Assembly: GCA_965651935.1 (NCBI GenBank)
Contig: CBFGTC010000001.1
Span: forward strand, 367,923 to 431,922
DNA from: JAFEDN01 sp965651935
GTDB taxonomy: Bacteria > Pseudomonadota > Gammaproteobacteria > Coxiellales > Coxiellaceae
Length of the DNA: 64,000 nucleotides
Direction of reading: 5' to 3'
Shown: positions 57,596 to 64,000 of the stretch, piece after piece
Layout: every line of letters starts with the position of its first letter
Position numbering within the stretch: position 1 is the stretch's first letter
Notes under the pieces: model-generated
Told to the model about the DNA's origin: nothing
Databases searched by the model: none
The model's input: the letters and a program-made list of their open reading frames with translations, nothing else
Translations under genes and position numbers: made by a program

Positions 57596-58835
57596 CTCGA
57601 TAAATCATCGAACTGAAAAGCAAAAACCCCTTGATCGATTAAGCCGGGTTTTCCTCATGCTCACCGGCCTTTTTGTCCCTTTGTCTATCACCGCTACCGA
57701 TATTTGCATGGCGGCGACAGCCGCATTGGGTGTCATTTCTGGCCGCTTCTTTAAGGACTCAGAAATATTAAAAAAAAATCCTGTAGTGTGGATTGCGATT
57801 TGGATTGTGACATTAGTGATTATTTCCCTATTTTGGAGTGATGCTCCCTGGGCCAATCGCTTGTCTGCATTACATAAATATTCAAAATTACTTTATATCC
57901 CCTTATTATTATCGGTTTGCAGAGATGGCCAATGGCGGGACCGGACTATCATTGCTTTTTTAGTGGGAGTGACCATCACGGTTGTCCTTTCCTGTATAAA
58001 AGCGTGGACAGGATTGCACATCGGAAAATTTGAAAACCCTTCTTATATTTTTTACACTCACATTGAGACAAGCTTTTTAGTCGCTTTCGCTTCTTATTTA
58101 TTAGCATTATATGCTTGGAAAAAAAAAGATTACCGAATTTATTGCTTGATATTGATAGCCCTATTCACTTACCAAGAGTTTTTTATCAATGATGGCCGCA
58201 CCGGTTGGGTGGCATATTTAATATTAATGCTATTATTTGCTGTGCAAATGACGGGATGGCGAGGGGCTATCATCGGTTTTATTTCAGTGGTGAGCTTGTG
58301 CGCAGGGTCTTACGTATTTTCCAGCAAATTCCATCATTACGTGAATGATTCAATTTATGATTTGCAATACTATCACCAAAATAAAGATCAACCTCAAGGT
58401 TCATTAGGTACTCGCCTGAATTTTAATAATCTCAGTTGGGCTATGGCTAAAGAACGTCCTATTTTAGGTTATGGAGCGGGCAGTTTCGCTAGCGCAGCAC
58501 AAGATTTTAGCAACTTCCCTGGGCGCAGAGTGAGTGTTACTCCGCATAATGAATATTTTATGATGATGGTGGAATTTGGCGGGGTTGGTCTTTTTTCATT
58601 GTTGCTATTATTTATTTTACAATGGCGCATCAGTTTTAGTTTAGGTGAAATGCAGTATTTCGCTCAAGGGTTGCTATTGGTCTTTATGGTCAGCTCCATT
58701 TATAATGCTTTTTTGTACTTATCTGTGAGTGGTCATTTTTACGTCCTGTTTACTTGTCTATTTTTCTCGCAATACCTTTACTCACAAAATTTTCAATGGT
58801 TTTGGCAACCCGTAGGCTGGCGGATTCGCAAGTGA
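57588..58835 (+). CDS. O-antigen ligase/polymerase family protein (WaaL-like)
   Basis: Polytopic membrane protein of 415 residues with about 11-12 helices and one large periplasmic loop in the C-terminal half. Wzy_C/WaaL features are NDGRTGWVAY, the loop text SLGTRLNFNNLSWAM with ERPILGYGAGSF, and VTPHNEYFMMMVEFG. It probably transfers O-antigen from its lipid carrier to the lipid A core, but a polymerase role cannot be excluded. The start overlaps the zinc-finger gene by 8 nt. The 3' end overlaps the convergent gene by 86 bp. Confidence 0.85.
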   Translation: MLDSINHRTEKQKPLDRLSRVFLMLTGLFVPLSITATDICMAATAALGVISGRFFKDSEILKKNPVVWIAIWIVTLVIISLFWSDAPWANRLSALHKYSKLLYIPLLLSVCRDGQWRDRTIIAFLVGVTITVVLSCIKAWTGLHIGKFENPSYIFYTHIETSFLVAFASYLLALYAWKKKDYRIYCLILIALFTYQEFFINDGRTGWVAYLILMLLFAVQMTGWRGAIIGFISVVSLCAGSYVFSSKFHHYVNDSIYDLQYYHQNKDQPQGSLGTRLNFNNLSWAMAKERPILGYGAGSFASAAQDFSNFPGRRVSVTPHNEYFMMMVEFGGVGLFSLLLLFILQWRISFSLGEMQYFAQGLLLVFMVSSIYNAFLYLSVSGHFYVLFTCLFFSQYLYSQNFQWFWQPVGWRIRK

Positions 58836-59934
58836 TAGAAAAAGTTTCTGCAAATAGATTTTTTTGAATTTCGAGATAAGGCGTATGATCGGGTCCGTTT
58901 TGCAAATATTGCCAAAGCGGATCTAACTGTTCAAATACGGGTCCCATTTTCCAAAATAAATAATGACCATGGTTTTGTTGATGTAAATTCACCCCATGCG
59001 GATTTAGAAATAAACAAGGTCTGGGGGTACGGATGAATTCATATACTTGACTGCTACAATCCCCCAAATAAACATCCGCTGCTTGGATGTAAGTCATGTC
59101 CACGGATTTTTCACTACCAAAATCAATAATCATATGATTTGCTTGGATATATTTTTTCGCTAATGCGGTTTTTTTAAGTTTGCGATTAAATAAATTAGTA
59201 TGAGGAGCAAAAATAAAATTATATTTTCGCTGGTGATAAAAATACTCAAGGATCTCTAGGCCCCAACTCCACCAAGAAGACACTTCGTGGTCAAAATGCG
59301 GGTTATAAATGATGACTGGTTTTTTATCGACAAATAAATTCGGTTTTTCCAAGGGGATGACATCAAATTTAGGGTAACCTGTTAAAGCGCATTTCTCTGT
59401 TGAGGTAGCGCCTTCATCGACTAAACGTTTGAGGTATTTGTTGCCGCCCACAAATACTAAATCAAAATACGACATGTGTTTAGTGAAGGAAACCATAGGC
59501 CTATCGCCTAACCCATGCAGTGTGAGAAAAAACAAGGGCCGGCGAGTCAGAGACTGACATCGGTCCACCAAAGATTGGATATCTAAGTCTGGGCTCACCA
59601 CAATGTCAAAATCAATTAAATGGGCACTTAAATTGCGGATCATTCGGCCTGAGGAAATCCGTTTCTGTCGAAGCCGTGATTTCAGTCGAGTGAAAAAAGG
59701 TCCTGAAACGACTTGAAATTGACAACGATGTCCCGGAAAGCAAGTTGCCATCTTTTGGCTCAATTCCAAGCTATGAGCTTGTAAAAAAATTTTGCAATCA
59801 AACTGAGGGCGTTTAGATAGTTCTAATGCAATAGGCAAGATATGGTGGATATGATGGATATCATCCAGCATCAAAAAAGCCACTTCTAAATTTTCGTTCT
59901 TGCGCTGGGGGAGCGCTATGTCATCCGATTTCAT
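58750..59934 (-). CDS. CDP-glycerol glycerophosphotransferase-like protein
   Basis: A 394-residue protein with the GT-B-like C-terminal domain of the Glyphos_transf family: IIYNPHFDHEVSSWWSW, the sugar-nucleotide region IQAADVYLGDCSSQVYEF and RPCLFLNPHG. In Gram-positives the family builds teichoic acid; in Gram-negative LPS clusters it may add glycerol phosphate to the core. It starts directly after the waaF stop and its 3' end overlaps the O-antigen ligase gene by 86 bp. A role in LPS decoration is inferred from the neighbours. Confidence 0.75.
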   Translation of the reverse strand: MKSDDIALPQRKNENLEVAFLMLDDIHHIHHILPIALELSKRPQFDCKIFLQAHSLELSQKMATCFPGHRCQFQVVSGPFFTRLKSRLRQKRISSGRMIRNLSAHLIDFDIVVSPDLDIQSLVDRCQSLTRRPLFFLTLHGLGDRPMVSFTKHMSYFDLVFVGGNKYLKRLVDEGATSTEKCALTGYPKFDVIPLEKPNLFVDKKPVIIYNPHFDHEVSSWWSWGLEILEYFYHQRKYNFIFAPHTNLFNRKLKKTALAKKYIQANHMIIDFGSEKSVDMTYIQAADVYLGDCSSQVYEFIRTPRPCLFLNPHGVNLHQQNHGHYLFWKMGPVFEQLDPLWQYLQNGPDHTPYLEIQKNLFAETFSITCESASLRVAKTIENFVSKGIARKIDK

Positions 59935-61041
59935 CTAATTTTCTCTCAGGATAGGGGAGGGAAATTGGGCCACACTTTTAGCGATAGTGGAAATTAACCT
60001 ATTCGTCGATTCTTCCGCCTTTGATTCTATCGCCGCTAACACCATTGCCGGTTTGAGTTCCACCATGCACTGATGATGTCCTAGTGGGCATTCGCGTTTC
60101 ATACACGGCCGGCAGTCTATGTTCAAAGACAAAGACTTATAATGTTCAGTTAAAGGGGGTGTAATATCAGCCGGTGTGGGACCATAAATTGCCACAATGG
60201 GTTTGGCTAAAGCAGCAGCAATATGCATCAGCCCAGAGTCATTGGTCAGCATGATATCCGCTAAAGAAAGTAAATCGATTGCTTCCGCTAAACTCGTTTT
60301 GCCGGCCAAGTCTTGGCATTGTTGTCCGGTTAAGTTATTCACTGTGCTTGAGATGGATTGATCTTTGGCCGAACCCAATAACCAAACTGACCAACCCTGT
60401 TTTAGCTTCGCGTTAGCCACTTCCGCAAAATATTGCGGTGGCCAGCGTTTGCTAGGGCCAAATTCCGCGCCTGGTGCAATGACTAATAAAGGATTGTGCG
60501 GCTTAGCTAAATGATATTTTTCCAGAGCCACTGAAACTTTATCGGGCGATATGGTGAAACTGGGCAAAGGCCAAGAGTCTGGATAAGGTTCATTGGCCGG
60601 TAATCCTAATGCAGCGAAGCGTTGAAACATTAACTTCAAGCGCGCTTTATCTAAAGGGCGACTATCATTTAGCAGAAAACGACGGGGAAATTCCCCATGC
60701 CAGCCACTGCGCAGAGGAATTTGAGCAAAAAAGGGGGCTAAGCCTGATTTAAAGGAATTGGGAATTAAAATGGCTTGATCATACTGGGCTTGTCGCAGTT
60801 GCTTTCCCATTTGATAACGTTGACGTAAATTAAACACACCATGATGAAAAGGAGATATCCAATATTGAGTCACTTCGGGCATGCGCTCTAATATACCTAC
60901 GCTCCAAGCTGGGGCTAAGACATCTATTATGGTTGTGGGATTACGTTGTTTGATCAATTTAAAAAGAGACTGGGCCATTACCATATCACCCACCCACGAA
61001 GGCCCGACCACCAGTACTTTTTTTGTGTAATTATTGTTCAA
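59935..61041 (-). CDS. waaF: ADP-heptose:LPS heptosyltransferase II
   Basis: GT9 transferase adding the second heptose of the LPS inner core. Signatures are VLVVGPSWVGDMVMAQSL, the NSFKSGLAPFFAQIPLRSGW block, APGAEFGPSKRWPPQYFAEVA and TNDSGLMHIAAAL with YGPTPADITPPL after it. The start is TTG 61041, with AGAGG 6 nt upstream; the nearby ATG is out of frame. Length is 368, slightly longer than E. coli (348). It is divergent from hldE across 53 bp. Confidence 0.93.
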   Translation of the reverse strand: MNNNYTKKVLVVGPSWVGDMVMAQSLFKLIKQRNPTTIIDVLAPAWSVGILERMPEVTQYWISPFHHGVFNLRQRYQMGKQLRQAQYDQAILIPNSFKSGLAPFFAQIPLRSGWHGEFPRRFLLNDSRPLDKARLKLMFQRFAALGLPANEPYPDSWPLPSFTISPDKVSVALEKYHLAKPHNPLLVIAPGAEFGPSKRWPPQYFAEVANAKLKQGWSVWLLGSAKDQSISSTVNNLTGQQCQDLAGKTSLAEAIDLLSLADIMLTNDSGLMHIAAALAKPIVAIYGPTPADITPPLTEHYKSLSLNIDCRPCMKRECPLGHHQCMVELKPAMVLAAIESKAEESTNRLISTIAKSVAQFPSPILREN

Positions 61042-61081
61042 TACATGCCTCTAGCCGGTAGAAACTGAAGGTAGAAGCGAT

Positions 61082-61087
61082 TATACT
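61082..61087 (+). promoter_or_regulatory. hldE -10 hexamer, probably leaderless
   Basis: TATACT ends 7 nt before the hldE ATG at 61095. No ribosome site lies between them and no clear -35 is visible. Confidence 0.35.
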
Positions 61088-61094
61088 ATACCTC

Positions 61095-62531
61095 ATGTCA
61101 AATTGTAATCTCATCCCCAATTTTGAAAATATTCGCGTGCTGGTATACGGTGATTTAATGTTGGACCGTTATTGGTATGGTCAAGCCAGCCGCATTTCCC
61201 CAGAAGCGCCTGTCCCCGTAGTTCACGTGCGTGAGCATAATGTACGGCCCGGCGGTGCAGCAAATGTGGCTCTCAATGTCGCCAACTTGGGTGGAAATGT
61301 GACCATCATGGGATTAGTGGGTGATGATCCTGAAGCTCGCCAACTACAGTCAGCTCTGCAACAGGCGAAAGTGAATTGCGAATTGCTCAACATTCCCCAT
61401 CATCCTACTGTCACTAAATTGCGTGTCATTGGTCAACAACAACAATTGATCCGCATGGATTTTGAAGAGCCCTTTGTGAATGTCGACGATGAAAGATTAA
61501 TTGAAACTTATTACCGAGAGTTACAAAGAACTCATGTTGTAATTTTATCGGATTATGCCAAAGGCGCCTTGCATAACGCACAAAAACTGATAAAGCTAGC
61601 CCGTCAAAACGGAGTTCCCGTATTAGTCGATCCTAAAGGCCGTGATTTCAATCGTTATCGTGGCGCCAGTTTAATTACTCCCAACAAACTCGAATTTGAA
61701 AGTATCGCAGGTGCTTGGGAAAATGAAGAAGAATTAATTGAAAAAGCTCAAGTCGTAATTCAACAATACGAGTTAGGCGGGCTGTTGGTAACACGTGGTA
61801 AAGAAGGCATGACTTTAATTCAGAAAAATTATCCGGCTCAGCATTTTTCTGCAAAAGCGCGTGAAGTTTACGACGTGACCGGCGCGGGTGACACTGTCAT
61901 CGGTGTTATTGCGGCCATGCTTAGCGCCGGGCGTGATCTGACAGAAGCCGTACGTGTTTCGAATATTGCGGCTGGATTAGTGGTGATGAAACTCGGCGCC
62001 GCTACAGTGAGTATGCCTGAACTCCGTCGTGCCATATTATGGCAAGGTAATGTGTTAGAAGGTATTTTAACTGAAGAAGAATTGATGGAAGCGTTAGCTG
62101 ACGCCAGGGCGCACGGAGAAAAAATCGTGATGACCAACGGCTGTTTCGATATTTTACATTCTGGGCATATTCAATATTTACAACAAGCCAAATCTCTAGG
62201 AAAACGTTTGATCGTCGCTGTCAACGATGACAATTCCGTAAAATCACTCAAAGGACCGCAGCGCCCCTTGAATTCTTTAATGGAAAGGATGGGCTTGTTA
62301 GCGGCCTTGCGTGCCGTCGATTGGGTGGTGCCATTCAGTGAAACAACACCTGAGCGTTTAATTGCTCGGGTTATGCCGGATGTGCTAGTTAAGGGCGGAG
62401 ACTATAAGATTGACGAAATTGCGGGCGCACAAGCGGTGTTAGCAGGAGGAGGTGAGGTTCAAATTTTAAAATTTGTTCCGGGTTTTTCGACTTCAAAGCT
62501 TATCCAAAAAATACAGGGGCAAGTGGTATGA
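61095..62531 (+). CDS. hldE: Bifunctional heptose-7-phosphate kinase / heptose-1-phosphate adenylyltransferase
   Basis: Makes ADP-D-glycero-D-manno-heptose for the LPS core. The N-terminal ribokinase-type domain (about 1-320) shows VYGDLMLDRYWYG, RPGGAANVALNVANLGG and DVTGAGDTVIGV. The C-terminal nucleotidyltransferase (about 345-478) shows MTNGCFDILHSGHIQYLQQA and the late GFSTSKLIQKI. Length is 478 (E. coli 477). It overlaps hldD in ATGA. The start has no Shine-Dalgarno site. Confidence 0.97.
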   Translation: MSNCNLIPNFENIRVLVYGDLMLDRYWYGQASRISPEAPVPVVHVREHNVRPGGAANVALNVANLGGNVTIMGLVGDDPEARQLQSALQQAKVNCELLNIPHHPTVTKLRVIGQQQQLIRMDFEEPFVNVDDERLIETYYRELQRTHVVILSDYAKGALHNAQKLIKLARQNGVPVLVDPKGRDFNRYRGASLITPNKLEFESIAGAWENEEELIEKAQVVIQQYELGGLLVTRGKEGMTLIQKNYPAQHFSAKAREVYDVTGAGDTVIGVIAAMLSAGRDLTEAVRVSNIAAGLVVMKLGAATVSMPELRRAILWQGNVLEGILTEEELMEALADARAHGEKIVMTNGCFDILHSGHIQYLQQAKSLGKRLIVAVNDDNSVKSLKGPQRPLNSLMERMGLLAALRAVDWVVPFSETTPERLIARVMPDVLVKGGDYKIDEIAGAQAVLAGGGEVQILKFVPGFSTSKLIQKIQGQVV

Positions 62532-63496
62532 TCGTGGTAACAGGTGCAGCAGGATTTATCGGTTGTAATATTATTAAAGGTCTAAATAAGGCGGGTTATC
62601 AAAATATTTTAGCCGTGGATGATCTCACTGATGGACGTAAATTTCAGAATTTAGCGGCAGTCACCATCGCCGATTATATCGATTGCGAAGATTTTCTCGT
62701 TCAAATTCAAGCTCGCAAACCTTTTGCAGAAAAAATTACGGGTATATTCCATCAAGGCGCTTGTTCCGTGACCACGGAATGGAACGGACGCTACATGATG
62801 CGCAACAATTACGACTACTCCAAATACTTACTGCATTATTGTATAGAAGGATCAATCCCTTTTTTATATGCGTCCAGTGCTGCTGTGTATGGAGCAGCAA
62901 CGGTTTTTGACGACACGGCGGCTGTGCAATATCCTATTAATGTTTATGGTTATTCTAAATGGCAGTTTGATTGTTATGTGCGCCGTCAAAAAATGAATTC
63001 TCCGGTGATAGGATTTCGTTATTTTAATGTGTACGGTCCGCACGAACAGCACAAAGGTTCTATGGCGTCTGTTGCTTTCCATTTTATGAATCAACTAAAG
63101 GACGGTGATGAAGTCAAATTATTTGCGGGCACTGACGGTTATGGCGATGGGGAGCAATTGCGAGATTTTGTTTTTGTTGACGATGTGGTAAAAGTCAATT
63201 TATGGTTTTATCAAAAAGCGAAAAATCACTGGGATTTAAACGGCATATTTAATCTGGGTTCAGGTAAGGCCCGCACCTTTAATGACGTTGCGCAAATACT
63301 AACTCGCTTAAAAGGTCGTGGTGAAATCGCTTACATCCCTTTCCCAGCCCACTTAAAAGGCGTTTATCAAAATTTCACTCAAGCTGATTTAACCTCGTTA
63401 CGACGCGCTGGCTATCACTTGCCATTTACCAGTTTGGAAGACGGTTTAGAACAATATTATAAATTCATCAATAATAAACCGGTTGATCACCAATAA
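62528..63496 (+). CDS. hldD: ADP-L-glycero-D-manno-heptose 6-epimerase
   Basis: SDR-type NADP-dependent epimerase completing ADP-heptose synthesis. The cofactor motif is VTGAAGFIGCNIIKGL, the catalytic pair is in YGYSKWQFD, and the sugar-binding region is FRYFNVYGPHEQHKGSMAS. Length is 322 (E. coli 310). It overlaps hldE by four bases and is followed by a strong terminator. Confidence 0.96.
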   Translation: MIVVTGAAGFIGCNIIKGLNKAGYQNILAVDDLTDGRKFQNLAAVTIADYIDCEDFLVQIQARKPFAEKITGIFHQGACSVTTEWNGRYMMRNNYDYSKYLLHYCIEGSIPFLYASSAAVYGAATVFDDTAAVQYPINVYGYSKWQFDCYVRRQKMNSPVIGFRYFNVYGPHEQHKGSMASVAFHFMNQLKDGDEVKLFAGTDGYGDGEQLRDFVFVDDVVKVNLWFYQKAKNHWDLNGIFNLGSGKARTFNDVAQILTRLKGRGEIAYIPFPAHLKGVYQNFTQADLTSLRRAGYHLPFTSLEDGLEQYYKFINNKPVDHQ

Positions 63497-63505
63497 TTTT
63501 CTCAT

Positions 63506-63527
63506 GAAAGCGACTAAGGTCGCTTTC
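63506..63527 (+). terminator. hldE-hldD operon terminator
   Basis: GAAAGCGAC (63506-63514) and GTCGCTTTC (63519-63527) form a perfect 9-bp stem with a TAAG loop, followed by TACTCTTT. The rest of the 187-bp gap to the next gene is AT-rich with no other feature seen. Confidence 0.7.
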
Positions 63528-63683
63528 TACTCTTTGCCTGACTTGCAGAAACTTTGGGGAGAGAATGGCTTTAAAGTCTTTGGCAGTCATCGCTCTAATT
63601 TTTAATTGCGCAATTGTTTTTTCTACTTAAGAATTTCTTAATAAAGTCAACGTATATTTTTTTAGTTTTTAATTCATAAATAT

Positions 63684-63968
63684 ATGACAAAAATTACAAA
63701 TTTAGATAAGAGTCAACATCCTGTTACAAGTATCTTTTTAGAAAATCTCCCCGCGAGAATTTTGCGAGTCCCCAATTCATTACTTATCTGCGAGTTGGAG
63801 CAAAGCCAAGGTTTGATTGATATTTTAGTGCAGGCTGCACAAAAAAACGTGAGAAAATTTTGTGTCGTGGATGCCGATGAACCCTATGATTTTGAACGTT
63901 TATTGACGGATGTCCATTTTAATTCTGAAACCCAGTCCATTCAGGTTAACCCGGATATTTCATTGTAG
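63684..63968 (+). CDS. Hypothetical protein
   Basis: A complete 94-residue frame with start and stop in view. I recognise no domain. The sequence LENLPARILRVPNSLLICELEQSQGLIDILVQAAQKN predicts a mixed alpha/beta cytoplasmic protein without signal or membrane segments. No ribosome site precedes ATG 63684; the upstream bases are very AT-rich. An AGGAG site at 63980-63984 after the stop suggests that another gene starts just outside the window. It could be a real small gene or chance. Confidence 0.5.
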   Translation: MTKITNLDKSQHPVTSIFLENLPARILRVPNSLLICELEQSQGLIDILVQAAQKNVRKFCVVDADEPYDFERLLTDVHFNSETQSIQVNPDISL

Positions 63969-64000
63969 GATTTAAAAAGGAGTAGCGAAAATCTAACATT

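Noticed and set aside
61868..62137. Minus-strand frame within hldE
   Set aside because: Shadow of the strongly conserved HldE coding sequence.

Overview
The window looks like a chromosomal segment of a low-to-moderate GC gammaproteobacterium, most probably of the order Legionellales (Legionella, Coxiella, Aquicella, Rickettsiella or Berkiella relatives). This is inferred from the gene content: gamma-type housekeeping genes (RsmJ, EpmB, UbiJ, DjlA, RpoS, SurE), HemJ and Coq7 instead of the E. coli enzymes, the PF08886-type GshA, a TrpX-type ABC transporter, and an ankyrin-like protein with an F-box-like motif next to a small lytic transglycosylase. No rRNA, tRNA, CRISPR array or intact insertion sequence was seen.

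Layout. 1-8.7 kb: 3' end of waaA, then a tripartite RND efflux set (lipoprotein outer-membrane factor, membrane fusion protein, pump) with a beta-carbonic anhydrase gene inserted, facing a tolC gene. 8.7-18.4 kb: haem and redox genes (hemL, a short rubredoxin gene, hemJ, erpA), the glutathione operon gshA-gshB-rsmJ, djlA-tsaC, an accessory patch with an ankyrin/F-box-like gene, and a lytic transglycosylase. 18.6-29 kb: argS, a DUF945 gene, hslVU, ubiE-ubiJ, and a packed run rpe-pabA-nucleoside-phosphorylase-like-SplB-like radical SAM-SDR. 29.1-31.7 kb: a three-gene ABC transporter with a 20-bp dyad over its promoter. 31.9-39 kb: a packed seven-gene accessory operon built on 2-oxo-acid chemistry. 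It encodes a DRE-TIM aldolase, an alpha/beta hydrolase, a fusion of a decarboxylating dehydrogenase with CinA-like domains, an RraA-like aldolase, a DUF6282 protein, a Bcr/CflA exporter and a YciI-like protein. It is followed by a MATE-like transporter. I regard this operon as the best candidate for an undescribed system. 40.6-46 kb: coq7, parC, a PH-domain protein, epmB, a YgjP-like metallopeptidase and yggU. 46.1-46.24 kb: a 133-bp MITE-like element with TATAGC termini. 46.4-53.5 kb: an oligopeptide ABC transporter and a 3-hydroxyisobutyryl-CoA hydrolase. 53.4-57.2 kb: aminopeptidase P, surE, and rpoS behind a Fur-box-like palindrome. 57.4-63.5 kb: LPS assembly genes (O-antigen ligase, a CDP-glycerol transferase-like gene, waaF, hldE, hldD), which match waaA at the left edge. 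The window ends with a short unknown gene.

A theme across the window is that several first-in-operon genes (hemJ, erpA, argS, ygjP, pepP, surE, hldE) have a good -10 hexamer 6-9 nt before the start codon and no Shine-Dalgarno sequence. Internal and other genes carry clear AGGAG-type sites. This suggests leaderless transcription at several promoters. Start codons were moved from the longest open frame wherever a family N-terminus, a Shine-Dalgarno site or an ATGA overlap supported it. All family assignments rest on motifs recognised by eye, not on database searches.
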